A stretch of DNA of 47,849 bases from Chitinophagaceae bacterium (GCA_947447265.1 CANFKC010000040.1:1-47849); one strand, 5' to 3'; positions 1 to 8,281 are shown, counted from the stretch's first letter. Notes: generated by a model from the sequence alone, not told the origin. Made by a program: numbers and translations.

Positions 1-8
1 AATTCAGC

Positions 9-100
9 ATAGTCCGAAGGACTTAAATAGGAATAGCCGTGGGTGAAAACCCACGGGATATGGACATTACTGAGCCAACCCTGAAAGGGTTGAACTTCCT
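9..100. repeat. Three-hairpin dispersed repeat
   Basis: Three perfect hairpins follow each other: AGTCC-GAA-GGACT at 11-23, CCGTGGGT-GAAA-ACCCACGG at 37-56, and CAACCCT-GAA-AGGGTTG at 76-92. All three loops are GAA or GAAA. I know similar arrangements as intergenic repeats in Bacteroidota genomes, but no second copy lies in this window, so calling it a repeat rests on recollection. It lies downstream of the minus-strand hydrolase gene. It has no coding potential that I trust. Confidence 0.6.
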
Positions 101-134
101 ATCTGTGCCGCCTTTTTACGTTGAATTGGTATAG

Positions 135-1091
135 CTACTTGATCCTGCTTTTATCTAAAAATGAAATGGTTGTCTTGCTCCATTCTTTCCTGTAGTTGAG
201 CAAAAAATTATCGTGGCCCGCCTGTGGGTAAATAGCCAGTTGCTTGCGGCCTGAAAGATTCTTATATACCCGGTCAATTTCGTTGCGGCCAACACGTTCA
301 TCCTTTTCCCCATACTGTAAGAGTGCCGGACAATGAACGTTCTTCGCATAATCTACCGGGTTGTGCTCAGATGCATTAAAGCCATTTTCCAGACCGCCCC
401 AAAACAACAATAGGTTGGCCATCGGGAATTGTGGAACGCCCAGGGTTGTAAACCTGATCCCAACTGTTTCTTTCATTGTGGCAAAAGGGCAATCAATAAT
501 TATTCCGGCGGGGTGCACCTGTTTATCATTAACTGCCTTCATTATAGCGACAGCACCCATTGAGGAGCCATACAGAAAAATGTTCTTTTCTCCTTTTTGC
601 TGAATGTATTTATAGCAGTCTGCCACTTCCTGCGCTTCTTTAAAGCCAACGGTCGTGCTGTTGCCGCCAGAGCCACCGGAGCCCATAAAATCGACCAGCA
701 GGCAATTATAGCCACCTTGTATATAAACCTGCGCACGGTCTAACAACAGCGCCTTACATGACGTATAGCCGTGGAAGAGCAGCACGGTTCCCTTTGGCGA
801 TTTCAGCGCGGGCATATACCAGCATTCTAAGTTTACATTACTCTTTATGTTTACAGTGGTGTATTGATGCAGGGGCTTATAAATGTTGGCAGGCCTTGGA
901 TTATCGACTCCTGTAAGCAGCAAACGTAATTTTTCAGCCGTCGATAAGTTGAACGATTTGGGTCGTTCGCCGCCGGAGCTGAAGTGGGTAAATTTGTAGG
1001 CATGCATCGCCGCGACCACGTTCGCCAGTACAAATAAAAACAATAGCAGCCATAGGGTGCGCTTCAATATTTTAGTGGCAGAGCGTTTCAT
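135..1091 (-). CDS. Membrane-anchored alpha/beta hydrolase
   Basis: A serine hydrolase of the alpha/beta fold, probably acting on the periplasmic side. One hydrophobic segment follows a basic start (about residues 10-30) and reads as an uncleaved anchor or signal peptide. The oxyanion strand is FHGYTS, the nucleophile elbow is GSSMG (Ser near residue 177), the acid lies in EKDERV and the histidine in AGHDNF. Substrate is unknown; esterase or peptidase are both possible. The frame extends upstream to a TTG at 1106, but that TTG lies inside a promoter-like AATATTTG (1104-1111 on the minus strand), so the ATG at 1091 is chosen, giving 318 residues. The gene stands alone, with a repeat behind it and a 260-base gap before pdeM. 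Confidence 0.85.
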   Translation of the reverse strand: MKRSATKILKRTLWLLLFLFVLANVVAAMHAYKFTHFSSGGERPKSFNLSTAEKLRLLLTGVDNPRPANIYKPLHQYTTVNIKSNVNLECWYMPALKSPKGTVLLFHGYTSCKALLLDRAQVYIQGGYNCLLVDFMGSGGSGGNSTTVGFKEAQEVADCYKYIQQKGEKNIFLYGSSMGAVAIMKAVNDKQVHPAGIIIDCPFATMKETVGIRFTTLGVPQFPMANLLLFWGGLENGFNASEHNPVDYAKNVHCPALLQYGEKDERVGRNEIDRVYKNLSGRKQLAIYPQAGHDNFLLNYRKEWSKTTISFLDKSRIK

Positions 1092-1197
1092 ACTCCTAAA
1101 GTTCAAATATTGTTTTGTAATGGAAAGGTTAAATAAAGTGAAATTTTAATGTAGTTTTTTGAATGCCTTCGAGCTTCAGGAACTTAATTGAATTTAA

Positions 1198-1347
1198 AAG
1201 CAATGGCGGCAGTGGCTGCGCCGGGAAGGTGCAAAGCCGATGAAATTTATGCCGGGTATTATGTATAGCTGGTATTATTTGCGCCTCTTAAATCATGAAT
1301 CAGCCGGGCATAACGGCTTTGTGGATTTGCGCGATACTTTTATTTAA
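1198..1347 (+). other. Short open frame, possible gene remnant
   Basis: This 49-codon open frame follows a TAA at 1195 and ends with TAA at 1345; its first ATG is at 1240. The peptide is rich in W, R and Y (for example QWLRREGAKPMKFMPG) and could be the tail of a decayed gene. It includes a copy of a short motif also found at 19954 and 34315, which argues that part of the stretch is non-coding. I do not recognise a family. The rest of the 1092-1354 gap shows nothing else. Confidence 0.2.
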
Positions 1348-1354
1348 GCGCGTG

Positions 1355-1993
1355 TTACATGATCTTTTTTACCATGCCGGGTAAAATACCATAGACGGTG
1401 GTCTGCTCGTTGCAGGGCATGCTGTAAAGGCCGGTAAGTACGCCAAAGGCAGGCAGTATCATAAGGGACGGGCTGATGTGGAAACAAGGTAGTTTTATAC
1501 TTTGCCTCCCTGCACCTGAAAGGACTATTCCGGGATGGATGTGGCCTACAATATTTAGCTTGCCGTTAGTAACATCGGTTAACGGTTCATGCGAATAAAT
1601 GAAATGATCATCTTCAATAGTATCCGTAACTGCTATGCAGATTTGCCTGAAAAGGGCTTCGTCAATAAGATCGTGATTACCCCTTACCAGCGTGAATTGA
1701 ATGTGGGGAAACAGCGCGATGAGATCGCAGAAGTTATGCCAGTCGCGGTTAAAAGTGCTATGAAAAAGGTCGCCGAGAAAATATACTTTGTCGGGCTGTA
1801 TCTTAAGGAAGAGCTTTTCCAGGTTGAGGTAATCGGCTGTCTGCGCCTGTGTTGGTATGGATATGCCTTCTTTTCGAAAATGGCTTGCTTTTCCCAGGTG
1901 CACATCTGCAATAATTAAAAGCCTTTCATCCTGCTTGTACAGTGCTTTTTCGGGCAGTAGTGTAAAAGGTATTCCGCGTAATTCTATAGTCAT
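1355..1993 (-). CDS. pdeM: Ligase-associated DNA damage response endonuclease PdeM
   Basis: Metallophosphoesterase of the calcineurin fold that accompanies an Lhr-like helicase and an ATP-dependent DNA ligase in a bacterial DNA repair cluster. The metal-binding motifs are in order: ADVHLG (DxH) near residue 30, GDLFHS (GD) near 74, GNHD near 105, SHEP near 133 and GHIHP (GHxH) near 150. Length 212 is usual. It starts at ATG 1993, 19 bases after the helicase stop, so the two are surely one transcript. The family is implicated in DNA end or 3' phosphate processing; the exact substrate cannot be read here. The upstream ligase of this operon is broken (see 4429-4710). Confidence 0.9.
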   Translation of the reverse strand: MTIELRGIPFTLLPEKALYKQDERLLIIADVHLGKASHFRKEGISIPTQAQTADYLNLEKLFLKIQPDKVYFLGDLFHSTFNRDWHNFCDLIALFPHIQFTLVRGNHDLIDEALFRQICIAVTDTIEDDHFIYSHEPLTDVTNGKLNIVGHIHPGIVLSGAGRQSIKLPCFHISPSLMILPAFGVLTGLYSMPCNEQTTVYGILPGMVKKIM

Positions 1994-2012
1994 AATCCCC
2001 GCCAGGCGGCAC

Positions 2013-4445
2013 CTATAATTGTTCTAATTGTGCTATCATTTTATTAACCCGATCTTCAATAGATTCATTGCTGAATTTCTCTTTGAACCGTTCTGTAAGT
2101 ATCGGGAAACAGAAGGGCGTGAACCGTTCCAGTTCCTTAATTACAATTTCCTGCCTTTCCATGCGGTTCAGTGCTTCCACCATCCTGGCTTCTTCCATCT
2201 GGAACGTCATCACCTCATCGTAAGCTTCCTGCAATAATAGGTTGTTACTTTCATTTTCTGAAAACACAGAGAAAAATAACTGCGAATTGGCCTGCATATG
2301 CCTTGTTTTTACTTGCTTGCCCGGGTAGCCGGTGAACACCAGTCCGGCTATGCTTGCAATATCCCTGAAGCGACGCTTGGCCATTTCGGCGATATTAATA
2401 CTCTGGTAGATGTCAGCCGTTATGCCATTGGTGTCAAACAGCGCATTGCCCAATGCTTCTTCCAGCGGTATCTCCTGGTCGCTGAGCAGTTCAAAGCCAT
2501 AATCGTTCAGCGATATGGAAAACGTAATGGGGGTTACCTGCGCTATACGATAGGAAAATAGCATGGCCATGCCCTCATGTACATTGCGCCCTTCAAACGG
2601 ATAGAAGAACACATGATAACCTTCCTTGCTTTTTATCTTTTCTATCAATAGTTCATTTGGCCCGGGCAGATGAGAGCGCCTTTTCTGCTCTTCAAATAAA
2701 CTAGCCAATGCTTCAATTTCAATGTCTTTTTTCCCTGGCTGGTCGTGTTCATCCATCTTCTGCCTGATTGTACGGGTCAGCTGGCTGGATAGTGGCATGC
2801 GGCCTCCCTGCCAGGAAGGAAATGCACCCTTGCTGCTGGTACTTTTCCGCACAAAGGCCACCATATCTTTTACCCGTATCAGTTCGAGGTTCTTGCCGGC
2901 AAACCAAAATGCGTCGCCTGGCCGCAGCCGCGAAATGAACCATTCTTCAATTGCGCCGATGCGTGCCCCACCCAGGAATTTAACCTGCATCATGCTTTCG
3001 CTTACTATGGTGCCGATGCTTAGCCTGTGTCGCATCGCTATGCGCCTGCTCGTTACTTTATATACCCCATCTTCCACAACCACCTTATGGAATTCGTCAT
3101 AGGCATCAAGCACATCGCCGCCGCGTGTAATAAACGCAAGGCACCAGTCAAATTCTTCCCGGCTAACTGAGGCGAAACAGTGGGTTTGTACTATTTCATC
3201 GTAGATCTCATTTGCCCTGAACCCATCTGAAATGGCTATAGTTACCAGGAATTGTATCAATACATCGAATGACCGTATGTAGGGTATGCGCTGTTCAATC
3301 TCGGTATGGGTTATGGCGTGCCGGAGCGCACTGCCTTCAATAATTTCAAGCGAATGGGTGGGCAAAAAATAGATCTTACTGGTAGCGCCGGGCTGGTGGC
3401 CGCTTCGCCCTGCCCGTTGCATAAAACGGGCCACCCCTTTCGGAGAGCCCACCTGTATTACTGTATCTACTGGCCGGAAATCTACACCCAGATCAAGGCT
3501 GCTGGTGCAAACCACTACTTTGAGTATGCCATCATGCAGGGCATTTTCTACCCAAACACGCATTTCTTCGCCCAAAGAGCCGTGGTGCAATGCCATAGCT
3601 CCGGCAAGCGAAGGGTCGCGCTCCAGTAACTTCTGGTACCATATCTCGCACTGCGACCGGGTATTGGTGAAGAGCAGGGTAGAGTTGTTTTTATGAATGA
3701 TGGGCAATACCTCATCAATCATTTTTATACCGAGATGGCCACCCCAGGGGTACTTTTCAATTACCGTTGGCAATATGGTTTCCACATCAATTTTCTTGCT
3801 CAGCCTGGTGGTGACCATAACATGCTCGCCCGGCAGGCTGCCCAGCAATATTTCTTTGGCTTCTTCCAGGTTGCCTATGGTGGCTGATATACCCCATATT
3901 TTGAGATTCGGGTTAATTGCTTTTAAGCGCGAAACGGCAAGTTCCACCTGCACGCCGCGTTTGGTGCCCAGCAATTCGTGCCATTCGTCAACAATTATAA
4001 AGTCGAGGTTCTTAAATGTATCGTGATAGCCTTTCTGCGCCATGAGCAAATGCACACTTTCAGGTGTGGTAATGAGGGCATGGGGCATCAGCTTTTTTTG
4101 CCTTGTGCGCTCAGTGATTGATGTGTCCCCGGTGCGTAAGCCAATGGAATACTCCAGGCCAAGTGATTCACTTACCCTGTCGGTAGCGAGGAATATTTCT
4201 TTTGATAGTGCCCGGAGTGGCGTTATCCAAAGGCAGTGCAACCCATTTTGCTTTTTCTTTTTATCATGATAGTTTTGTAAGACCCCAAACCATATGGCAT
4301 ACGTTTTGCCAAAGCCGGTAGGTGCATTCAATAAGCCCGAATGACCATCTTTTATAGCCTTCCAGGTGTCGCGCTGAAAGTCGTAGGGTTTCCAGTTGTT
4401 TTTGCTGAACCATTCTTTCGCTACATCCCTATTTGTCTTTGCCAA
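2013..4445 (-). CDS. Ligase-associated DNA damage response DEXH-box helicase (Lhr-like)
   Basis: Superfamily 2 helicase, 810 residues, of the Lhr-like type linked to a DNA ligase, an exonuclease and PdeM in bacterial repair clusters. Motifs: APTGFGKT (Walker A, near residue 40), TTPES (Ia/Ib), VDEWHELL (DEXH form of Walker B, near 150), SATIGN (motif III), TNTRSQ (IV), TSSLDLGVDF (V) and QRAGRSGH (VI, near 340), followed by the long C-terminal Lhr-type region. No ATG is available; the TTG at 4443-4445 is the only sensible start. It overlaps the last codons of the ligase remnant, whose restored frame stops at 4429-4431. The overlap is the normal gene order of this operon. The helicase itself shows no damage. 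Confidence 0.92.
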   Translation of the reverse strand: MAKTNRDVAKEWFSKNNWKPYDFQRDTWKAIKDGHSGLLNAPTGFGKTYAIWFGVLQNYHDKKKKQNGLHCLWITPLRALSKEIFLATDRVSESLGLEYSIGLRTGDTSITERTRQKKLMPHALITTPESVHLLMAQKGYHDTFKNLDFIIVDEWHELLGTKRGVQVELAVSRLKAINPNLKIWGISATIGNLEEAKEILLGSLPGEHVMVTTRLSKKIDVETILPTVIEKYPWGGHLGIKMIDEVLPIIHKNNSTLLFTNTRSQCEIWYQKLLERDPSLAGAMALHHGSLGEEMRVWVENALHDGILKVVVCTSSLDLGVDFRPVDTVIQVGSPKGVARFMQRAGRSGHQPGATSKIYFLPTHSLEIIEGSALRHAITHTEIEQRIPYIRSFDVLIQFLVTIAISDGFRANEIYDEIVQTHCFASVSREEFDWCLAFITRGGDVLDAYDEFHKVVVEDGVYKVTSRRIAMRHRLSIGTIVSESMMQVKFLGGARIGAIEEWFISRLRPGDAFWFAGKNLELIRVKDMVAFVRKSTSSKGAFPSWQGGRMPLSSQLTRTIRQKMDEHDQPGKKDIEIEALASLFEEQKRRSHLPGPNELLIEKIKSKEGYHVFFYPFEGRNVHEGMAMLFSYRIAQVTPITFSISLNDYGFELLSDQEIPLEEALGNALFDTNGITADIYQSINIAEMAKRRFRDIASIAGLVFTGYPGKQVKTRHMQANSQLFFSVFSENESNNLLLQEAYDEVMTFQMEEARMVEALNRMERQEIVIKELERFTPFCFPILTERFKEKFSNESIEDRVNKMIAQLEQL

Positions 4446-4710
4446 TTGAATACATCTTTAAAAGGTCAAGCAGGTCGGCCCTGGTGATTGGCGTCTTCTA
4501 TACTTTTATCCTGCCGCCAACGCAATATACGGGGGAAACGCAATGCAATGCCTGATTTGTCCGTCGGGGACGGATTAATTCTTTCAAAACCAATTTCGAA
4601 AACGAGTCCGGGGGCACACTGCGTACCTGCCCAAATTTATTAATTGTATTGTTCTTTACCCAACGATGCTCTGCAATAGAATTCGAGCGATAGAATCGGG
4701 CAGATACACT
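4429..4710 (-). pseudogene. Decayed C-terminal remnant of ATP-dependent DNA ligase
   Basis: Reading the minus strand gives the tail of an ATP-dependent DNA ligase in three frames. Segment one (ending about 4612) reads RWVKNNTINKFGQVRSVPP. Segment two, after loss of about one base, reads LVFEIGFERINPSP and SGIALRFPRILRWRQDK, the hallmark of the ligase oligonucleotide-binding domain and motif VI. Segment three, after about one extra base near 4475, reads ADLLDLLKMYSIGKDK and stops at 4429, overlapping the helicase start. Similarity fades near 4710, where the divergent channel gene begins, so the catalytic N-terminal part is absent. Frameshifts alone could be sequencing errors; the missing body of the gene could not. 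Confidence 0.8.
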
Positions 4711-4717
4711 ATATTTG
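4710..4717 (+). promoter_or_regulatory. -7 element of the ion-channel gene
   Basis: TATATTTG matches the Bacteroidota -7 consensus TAnnTTTG exactly. Transcription would start near 4723, which leaves a 25-base leader before ATG 4749 and makes the upstream TTG 4719 and ATG 4725 unlikely starts. No convincing -33 TTG was seen at the usual distance. Confidence 0.5.
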
Positions 4718-4748
4718 ATTGACCATGTTTAACGTTCACCTTTACCCG

Positions 4749-5729
4749 ATGCCGAATAATTGGAAATTGGTTTTTATTTCCTTTTGTTTAGTGCTTGCAG
4801 CGGCTTGTGCGGCCCCGGCATTGCATGCTCAGGAAAATGTGCCTGACACGGTGAAAACCGGTATTTACATTAACAGCATACACGATATTAATTTCAAGGA
4901 GAAAGAATACACGATCAGCCTGTGGTTATGGTTGAAATACAAGAACCGGAAATTTGATTTTATGCAGAACCTGGAAGTTCCGCAGGCGAAATCTGTAACA
5001 AAATCGTTTTCCACCATCGATTCGAGTGGCGAACAGGTGTATATGCTCATGAAGTTGCAATGTGTAATGAAAGATGCGTGGGCAATCAATAATTTCCCTT
5101 TTGACAGGCAAAAGCTCCGGTTTGCCATTGAGAATTCGCAATTTGATTCCCGTTCGCTTGTTTTTACCTGCGATACACTCGGCAAACATTTCGATGAGCG
5201 GTTTACCTTGAGGGGATGGCGCATTGACAGCTTGAATATTTCAGCCGGCACTAAAGTCTACCAAACTACTTTTGGAGACCCGGCACTTACAAAACCGCGA
5301 TCTGAGTACAGTACGTATAAAGTAAAGCTTCAAATTGACCGTGATGCTATGGGGCTTTTCTGGAGGCTGTTCCTGGGTATGTATCTGTCATTCCTGATAG
5401 CCTATATGAGTTTTTTCATTCATTACGATAGCATTGATTCCCGGTTTGGACTATCCGTAGGTGCGCTTTTTGCGGTAGTCGGTAACAAATACATTGTTGA
5501 TTCTGCTTTGCCTGAATCAAATACATTTACGCTTGTAGATACTTTACATGGAATTACGCTATTTTTCATTCTGCTGGTTATGGCGTCTACTGCCTATACT
5601 TTACGACTGGTGAAACTGGAGAAATTTGAGCAAAGTAAAAAGTTTGATTTTATTTTTGGCCAGTCTCTAATGGCAATTTACGTGTTGCTCAACTGTTATT
5701 TTATTTTTATGGCAGTTACCGGCCATTAA
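4749..5729 (+). CDS. Pentameric ligand-gated ion channel (bacterial Cys-loop receptor homologue)
   Basis: A prokaryotic relative of nicotinic/GABA receptors, of the GLIC/ELIC type. From ATG 4749 a signal peptide ends near ALHAQ. The extracellular beta domain follows, with tryptophan-rich strands (SLWLWLKY) and the family motif NFPFDRQKL, the Pro-loop that replaces the Cys-loop in bacteria; no flanking cysteine pair is visible. Four membrane segments follow: GLFWRLFLGMYLSFLIAYM (M1), GLSVGALFAVVGNKYIVDS (M2, pore lining), a segment around HGITLFFILLVMAS (M3) and LMAIYVLLNCYFIFMAV (M4), with a short M3-M4 loop. It would act as a homopentamer in the inner membrane with its sensor in the periplasm. 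Ligand and ion selectivity are unknown. The ATP-grasp gene follows after 32 bases. Confidence 0.85.
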   Translation: MPNNWKLVFISFCLVLAAACAAPALHAQENVPDTVKTGIYINSIHDINFKEKEYTISLWLWLKYKNRKFDFMQNLEVPQAKSVTKSFSTIDSSGEQVYMLMKLQCVMKDAWAINNFPFDRQKLRFAIENSQFDSRSLVFTCDTLGKHFDERFTLRGWRIDSLNISAGTKVYQTTFGDPALTKPRSEYSTYKVKLQIDRDAMGLFWRLFLGMYLSFLIAYMSFFIHYDSIDSRFGLSVGALFAVVGNKYIVDSALPESNTFTLVDTLHGITLFFILLVMASTAYTLRLVKLEKFEQSKKFDFIFGQSLMAIYVLLNCYFIFMAVTGH

Positions 5730-5761
5730 CTTCCGATGGACATTTACTACTTTTAATAGTT

Positions 5762-6682
5762 ATGAGCATGCAAGTATCTATCCTGTTTTGTGAAAATCCG
5801 CTGGAAAAGAATGCAGTGGAGCCCGACTTTGCGCGCGAATATGCTGCGGCAAACGAAGCTGGATTTGTGACACTTTTGCTTAATTATGACGATCTGCTGA
5901 TTGAGGAAAGGCAGTTATTTGCACTTAAAAGAATAAGACCCGCTGAAACCGAAACGTTGGTTATTTACCGTGGATGGATGTTAACCCCGGAACAATATGC
6001 AATGTTATTTGGCATGCTGCATGCCAGAAACTATACACTGGCAAATACAGCAACAGAATATCAGAATTGCCATTACCTGCCCGATAGCCTGCAGTTCATA
6101 GCTAGTAAAACCCCTGCTACCATCTACCAGCCTATTGTTGATAAGAGCAGTATTGAATTGCTTATTGATAGTGTAGCGCAGTTTGGAGCGAGCCCTGTAG
6201 TTATTAAGGACTATGTAAAATCGGAAAAGCATGATTGGGAAACAGCGTGCTTTGTGCCAGATGCCAGTAATAAAGAATTCCTCAGAACCAGTATCAACAA
6301 TTTGATAAGACTCAGAGGTGACTACCTGAATAAGGGAATCGTAATTCGCGAGTTTGTAGCCCTACAGCCCATGGCAGTGCACTCTAAAAGCGGAATCCCA
6401 CTGATGGAAGAATACAGGCTGTTTTTCCTTTTTAATAAACTGGTAGGTGTATATGATTATTGGGAGGAAGGGGAGTATACTGCAATAAGGCCCGATATCG
6501 TCGAGTTCGAAACATTGGCACAACGCATAAAAAGTAATTTTTTCAGTATGGACATTGCCAGACAGACAAATGGTTCTTTTACTATTATAGAACTGGGTGA
6601 TGGACAGGTCGCGGGTTTACCTGATAGTGCTGGTGTGCACGATTTTTATGGACGGCTCAAAAATATCATTACTTCAAAATAG
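5762..6682 (+). CDS. ATP-grasp domain protein (R2K clade)
   Basis: Cytoplasmic ATP-grasp enzyme of 306 residues with no signal peptide. Such enzymes join a carboxylate to an amine or thiol using ATP; the R2K clade is thought to act on peptides or proteins, but the substrate here is unknown. Visible elements are the nucleotide lysine strand VVIKDYVKSEKHDW (near residue 160), VIREFVALQPM, the EEYRLFFLFN strand near 220, and the metal-binding end TIIELGDGQVAGLPD near 280. It starts at ATG 5762, 32 bases behind the ion-channel stop, so co-transcription is likely. Its last 9 bases overlap the convergent dioxygenase gene. I recall similar stand-alone R2K proteins in Actinobacteria, which would fit transfer, but this was not tested. 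Confidence 0.8.
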   Translation: MSMQVSILFCENPLEKNAVEPDFAREYAAANEAGFVTLLLNYDDLLIEERQLFALKRIRPAETETLVIYRGWMLTPEQYAMLFGMLHARNYTLANTATEYQNCHYLPDSLQFIASKTPATIYQPIVDKSSIELLIDSVAQFGASPVVIKDYVKSEKHDWETACFVPDASNKEFLRTSINNLIRLRGDYLNKGIVIREFVALQPMAVHSKSGIPLMEEYRLFFLFNKLVGVYDYWEEGEYTAIRPDIVEFETLAQRIKSNFFSMDIARQTNGSFTIIELGDGQVAGLPDSAGVHDFYGRLKNIITSK

Positions 6683-7399
6683 CTGTTTTTCTGACCATTG
6701 CAGTTCTGCGGGCAGACCTTTATTGCTGAATTCGATATGTATAACCCTGCGTCTTTTTTGATTGGTGGACCTGCCGGATGCATGTAGCAGCAGGGGTTTC
6801 ATTACCATAATTCCACCTGCGGGCACGGCGCATATAGCTTCCGATTCAGTGTTCCAGTCTATCGTTTCCGGGCGATATATTCCTTTCTTGTGAGAACCGG
6901 GAATCACCTTTAGTGCGCCATTGCCTTCATCCGTATCATCGAGGTGAATCCGGATAGTTACTATGTTTTCCAGATAGTCCAGCGGCGGCTGCACTGCGAA
7001 CTGGTCTTGTTTTGCGGTCCAGGGGCCGAAGCCTTCGATATCGGTCCTCTTGTCAACTGAAATTGTTAGGTCCTGGTGGTAGGCGACGAACCAATTAGAT
7101 TGTTCGGGCTTATCGAAATAAATGGACTTTACCACGAAATAATTATTGCCGAGCAAATTTGTAACAACGTCAATAAAAGCTTTCGTAAAAATCAACGGGA
7201 TAACGCCCGGCACTTCTTTAAATAACTGACGAATTGCAAATAAGGCCTCCGATTGCCGGAAATTACGGTTTGACCGGTCAACCATGGCTATACCATCTGC
7301 TATTGACTTTACAGTCTCTGCCGTAAAGACACCAGGAACAGCGGAATAGCCATTTTCCTCAATCTCCTGTTTGTGCACTGCTACATCAGGTATTATCAT
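6674..7399 (-). CDS. Phytanoyl-CoA dioxygenase (PhyH) family protein
   Basis: Fe(II)/2-oxoglutarate-dependent oxygenase, 241 residues. The iron ligands are the HQD of AYHQDLTISVDKR (HxD motif, near residue 118) and a distal histidine in LLLHASGRS (near 210); the downstream RRVIHIEF supplies the 2-oxoglutarate-binding arginine. GALKVIPGSHKKG is the typical PhyH strand between them. The family hydroxylates small molecules such as fatty acyl-CoA, ectoine or peptide and antibiotic intermediates; the substrate here is open. The start ATG 7399 lies only a few bases downstream of its -7 element, so the mRNA may be almost leaderless. It converges on the ATP-grasp gene with a 9-base overlap, so the two may be functionally linked or may limit each other's expression. 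Confidence 0.85.
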   Translation of the reverse strand: MIIPDVAVHKQEIEENGYSAVPGVFTAETVKSIADGIAMVDRSNRNFRQSEALFAIRQLFKEVPGVIPLIFTKAFIDVVTNLLGNNYFVVKSIYFDKPEQSNWFVAYHQDLTISVDKRTDIEGFGPWTAKQDQFAVQPPLDYLENIVTIRIHLDDTDEGNGALKVIPGSHKKGIYRPETIDWNTESEAICAVPAGGIMVMKPLLLHASGRSTNQKRRRVIHIEFSNKGLPAELQWSEKQLF

Positions 7400-7404
7400 T
7401 ACTG

Positions 7405-7412
7405 CAAAAGTA
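7405..7412 (-). promoter_or_regulatory. -7 element of the PhyH gene
   Basis: Minus-strand TACTTTTG, an exact TAnnTTTG match, ends 5 bases before the ATG at 7399. This implies a transcript with almost no leader. No -33 TTG is present at the usual distance. Confidence 0.5.
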
Positions 7413-7456
7413 GAAAACTATTAATGGTAGACTCCATATTGGCAAATTATGGTGCA

Positions 7457-8281
7457 TTATTTATGTGCAACAAAAACCGGTATTTTATGTCGGTGCACCA
7501 CTTCATTAATAAAACTGCTCTTAAACATTTCAGATAGCATGGAGCGGTGGTGTGCCCCTGCAACAAACAAGGTATCGCCATTATCTTCAATCCATTTCTC
7601 TATGTCTTTTTTGTCTGTTATTTTTAGCTTGGTAATAGTTACAGTGTTATAGTGCGCCTCGAGGAAGTTAGCTATCTGGGTACGTTCAGGTATTGGGTCG
7701 CTGTTTTTACTAAAATACGCGAGCAATACTCGCACCCCTTTAAACTGCGGAAATAAATAGGTAAATTGTTTTATAGCGTAAACCGATGCTTCGCTGCCAT
7801 CATAACTTAATATGATATTATCAGGAAGCTGGAAATTGTCAGGTATCAGCACTACCGGGCATTCTGACTTGTGCAGCACATCAGCAATGTATTCCTCGCG
7901 GGTGTCGTCATCCAGGTTTCCATAAAACGATTTGGCGCTAAGCACCAGCAGGTCGGCATAGCGTGTTTCATCAATAACAGCCTGCGTCGCTGGTCCGGTA
8001 GCATCGCTTAATATTTCATATTTTATATTGTTCGTTTTGCACGACTCTTCAAACAACGCTATGTTTTTAAGTAAGACTGCATCATCTTTCTTCACTACCT
8101 CTGTAACGTACATTGGCCCTGCAAGCATGCCCCCAAACGAATATAGCAGTTCAACATAGTCAACAGCGGGTAAAAAAACACCGATTACTGATATTGGCGA
8201 CTGGCTGTTCAGGTGCCTGGCAAACTCAAATACCTGTTCGGAAAAATGCTGACCGTCAAATGCTAGAAGAACCCTTTTTAT
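7457..8281 (-). CDS. Universal stress protein, two-domain; expected start codon is ATA
   Basis: UspA-family protein of about 274 residues with two tandem Usp domains. The first ATG in frame is at 8128, but the frame runs on upstream through KRVLLAFDGQHFSEQVFEF, the first strand and helix typical of these proteins, in the place where relatives start with Met-Lys-Lys or similar. At that position (8279-8281) the codon is ATA, and no ATG, GTG or TTG lies between it and the upstream TAA. Domain two starts at NIILSYDGSEASVYAI and ends at PVFVAHK. The ATP-binding GxxG-9x-G(S/T) signature is not evident. It is divergent to the CoA-transferase gene. Either AUA or AUU is used as start, the gene is poorly translated from 8128, or the base is a sequencing error. 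Confidence 0.85.
   Translation of the reverse strand: MKRVLLAFDGQHFSEQVFEFARHLNSQSPISVIGVFLPAVDYVELLYSFGGMLAGPMYVTEVVKKDDAVLLKNIALFEESCKTNNIKYEILSDATGPATQAVIDETRYADLLVLSAKSFYGNLDDDTREEYIADVLHKSECPVVLIPDNFQLPDNIILSYDGSEASVYAIKQFTYLFPQFKGVRVLLAYFSKNSDPIPERTQIANFLEAHYNTVTITKLKITDKKDIEKWIEDNGDTLFVAGAHHRSMLSEMFKSSFINEVVHRHKIPVFVAHK

Noticed and set aside
5762-6682. Glutathione or D-Ala ligase
   Set aside because: Length and the GDGQVAGLPD ending fit the R2K-type ATP-grasp group, not those families.
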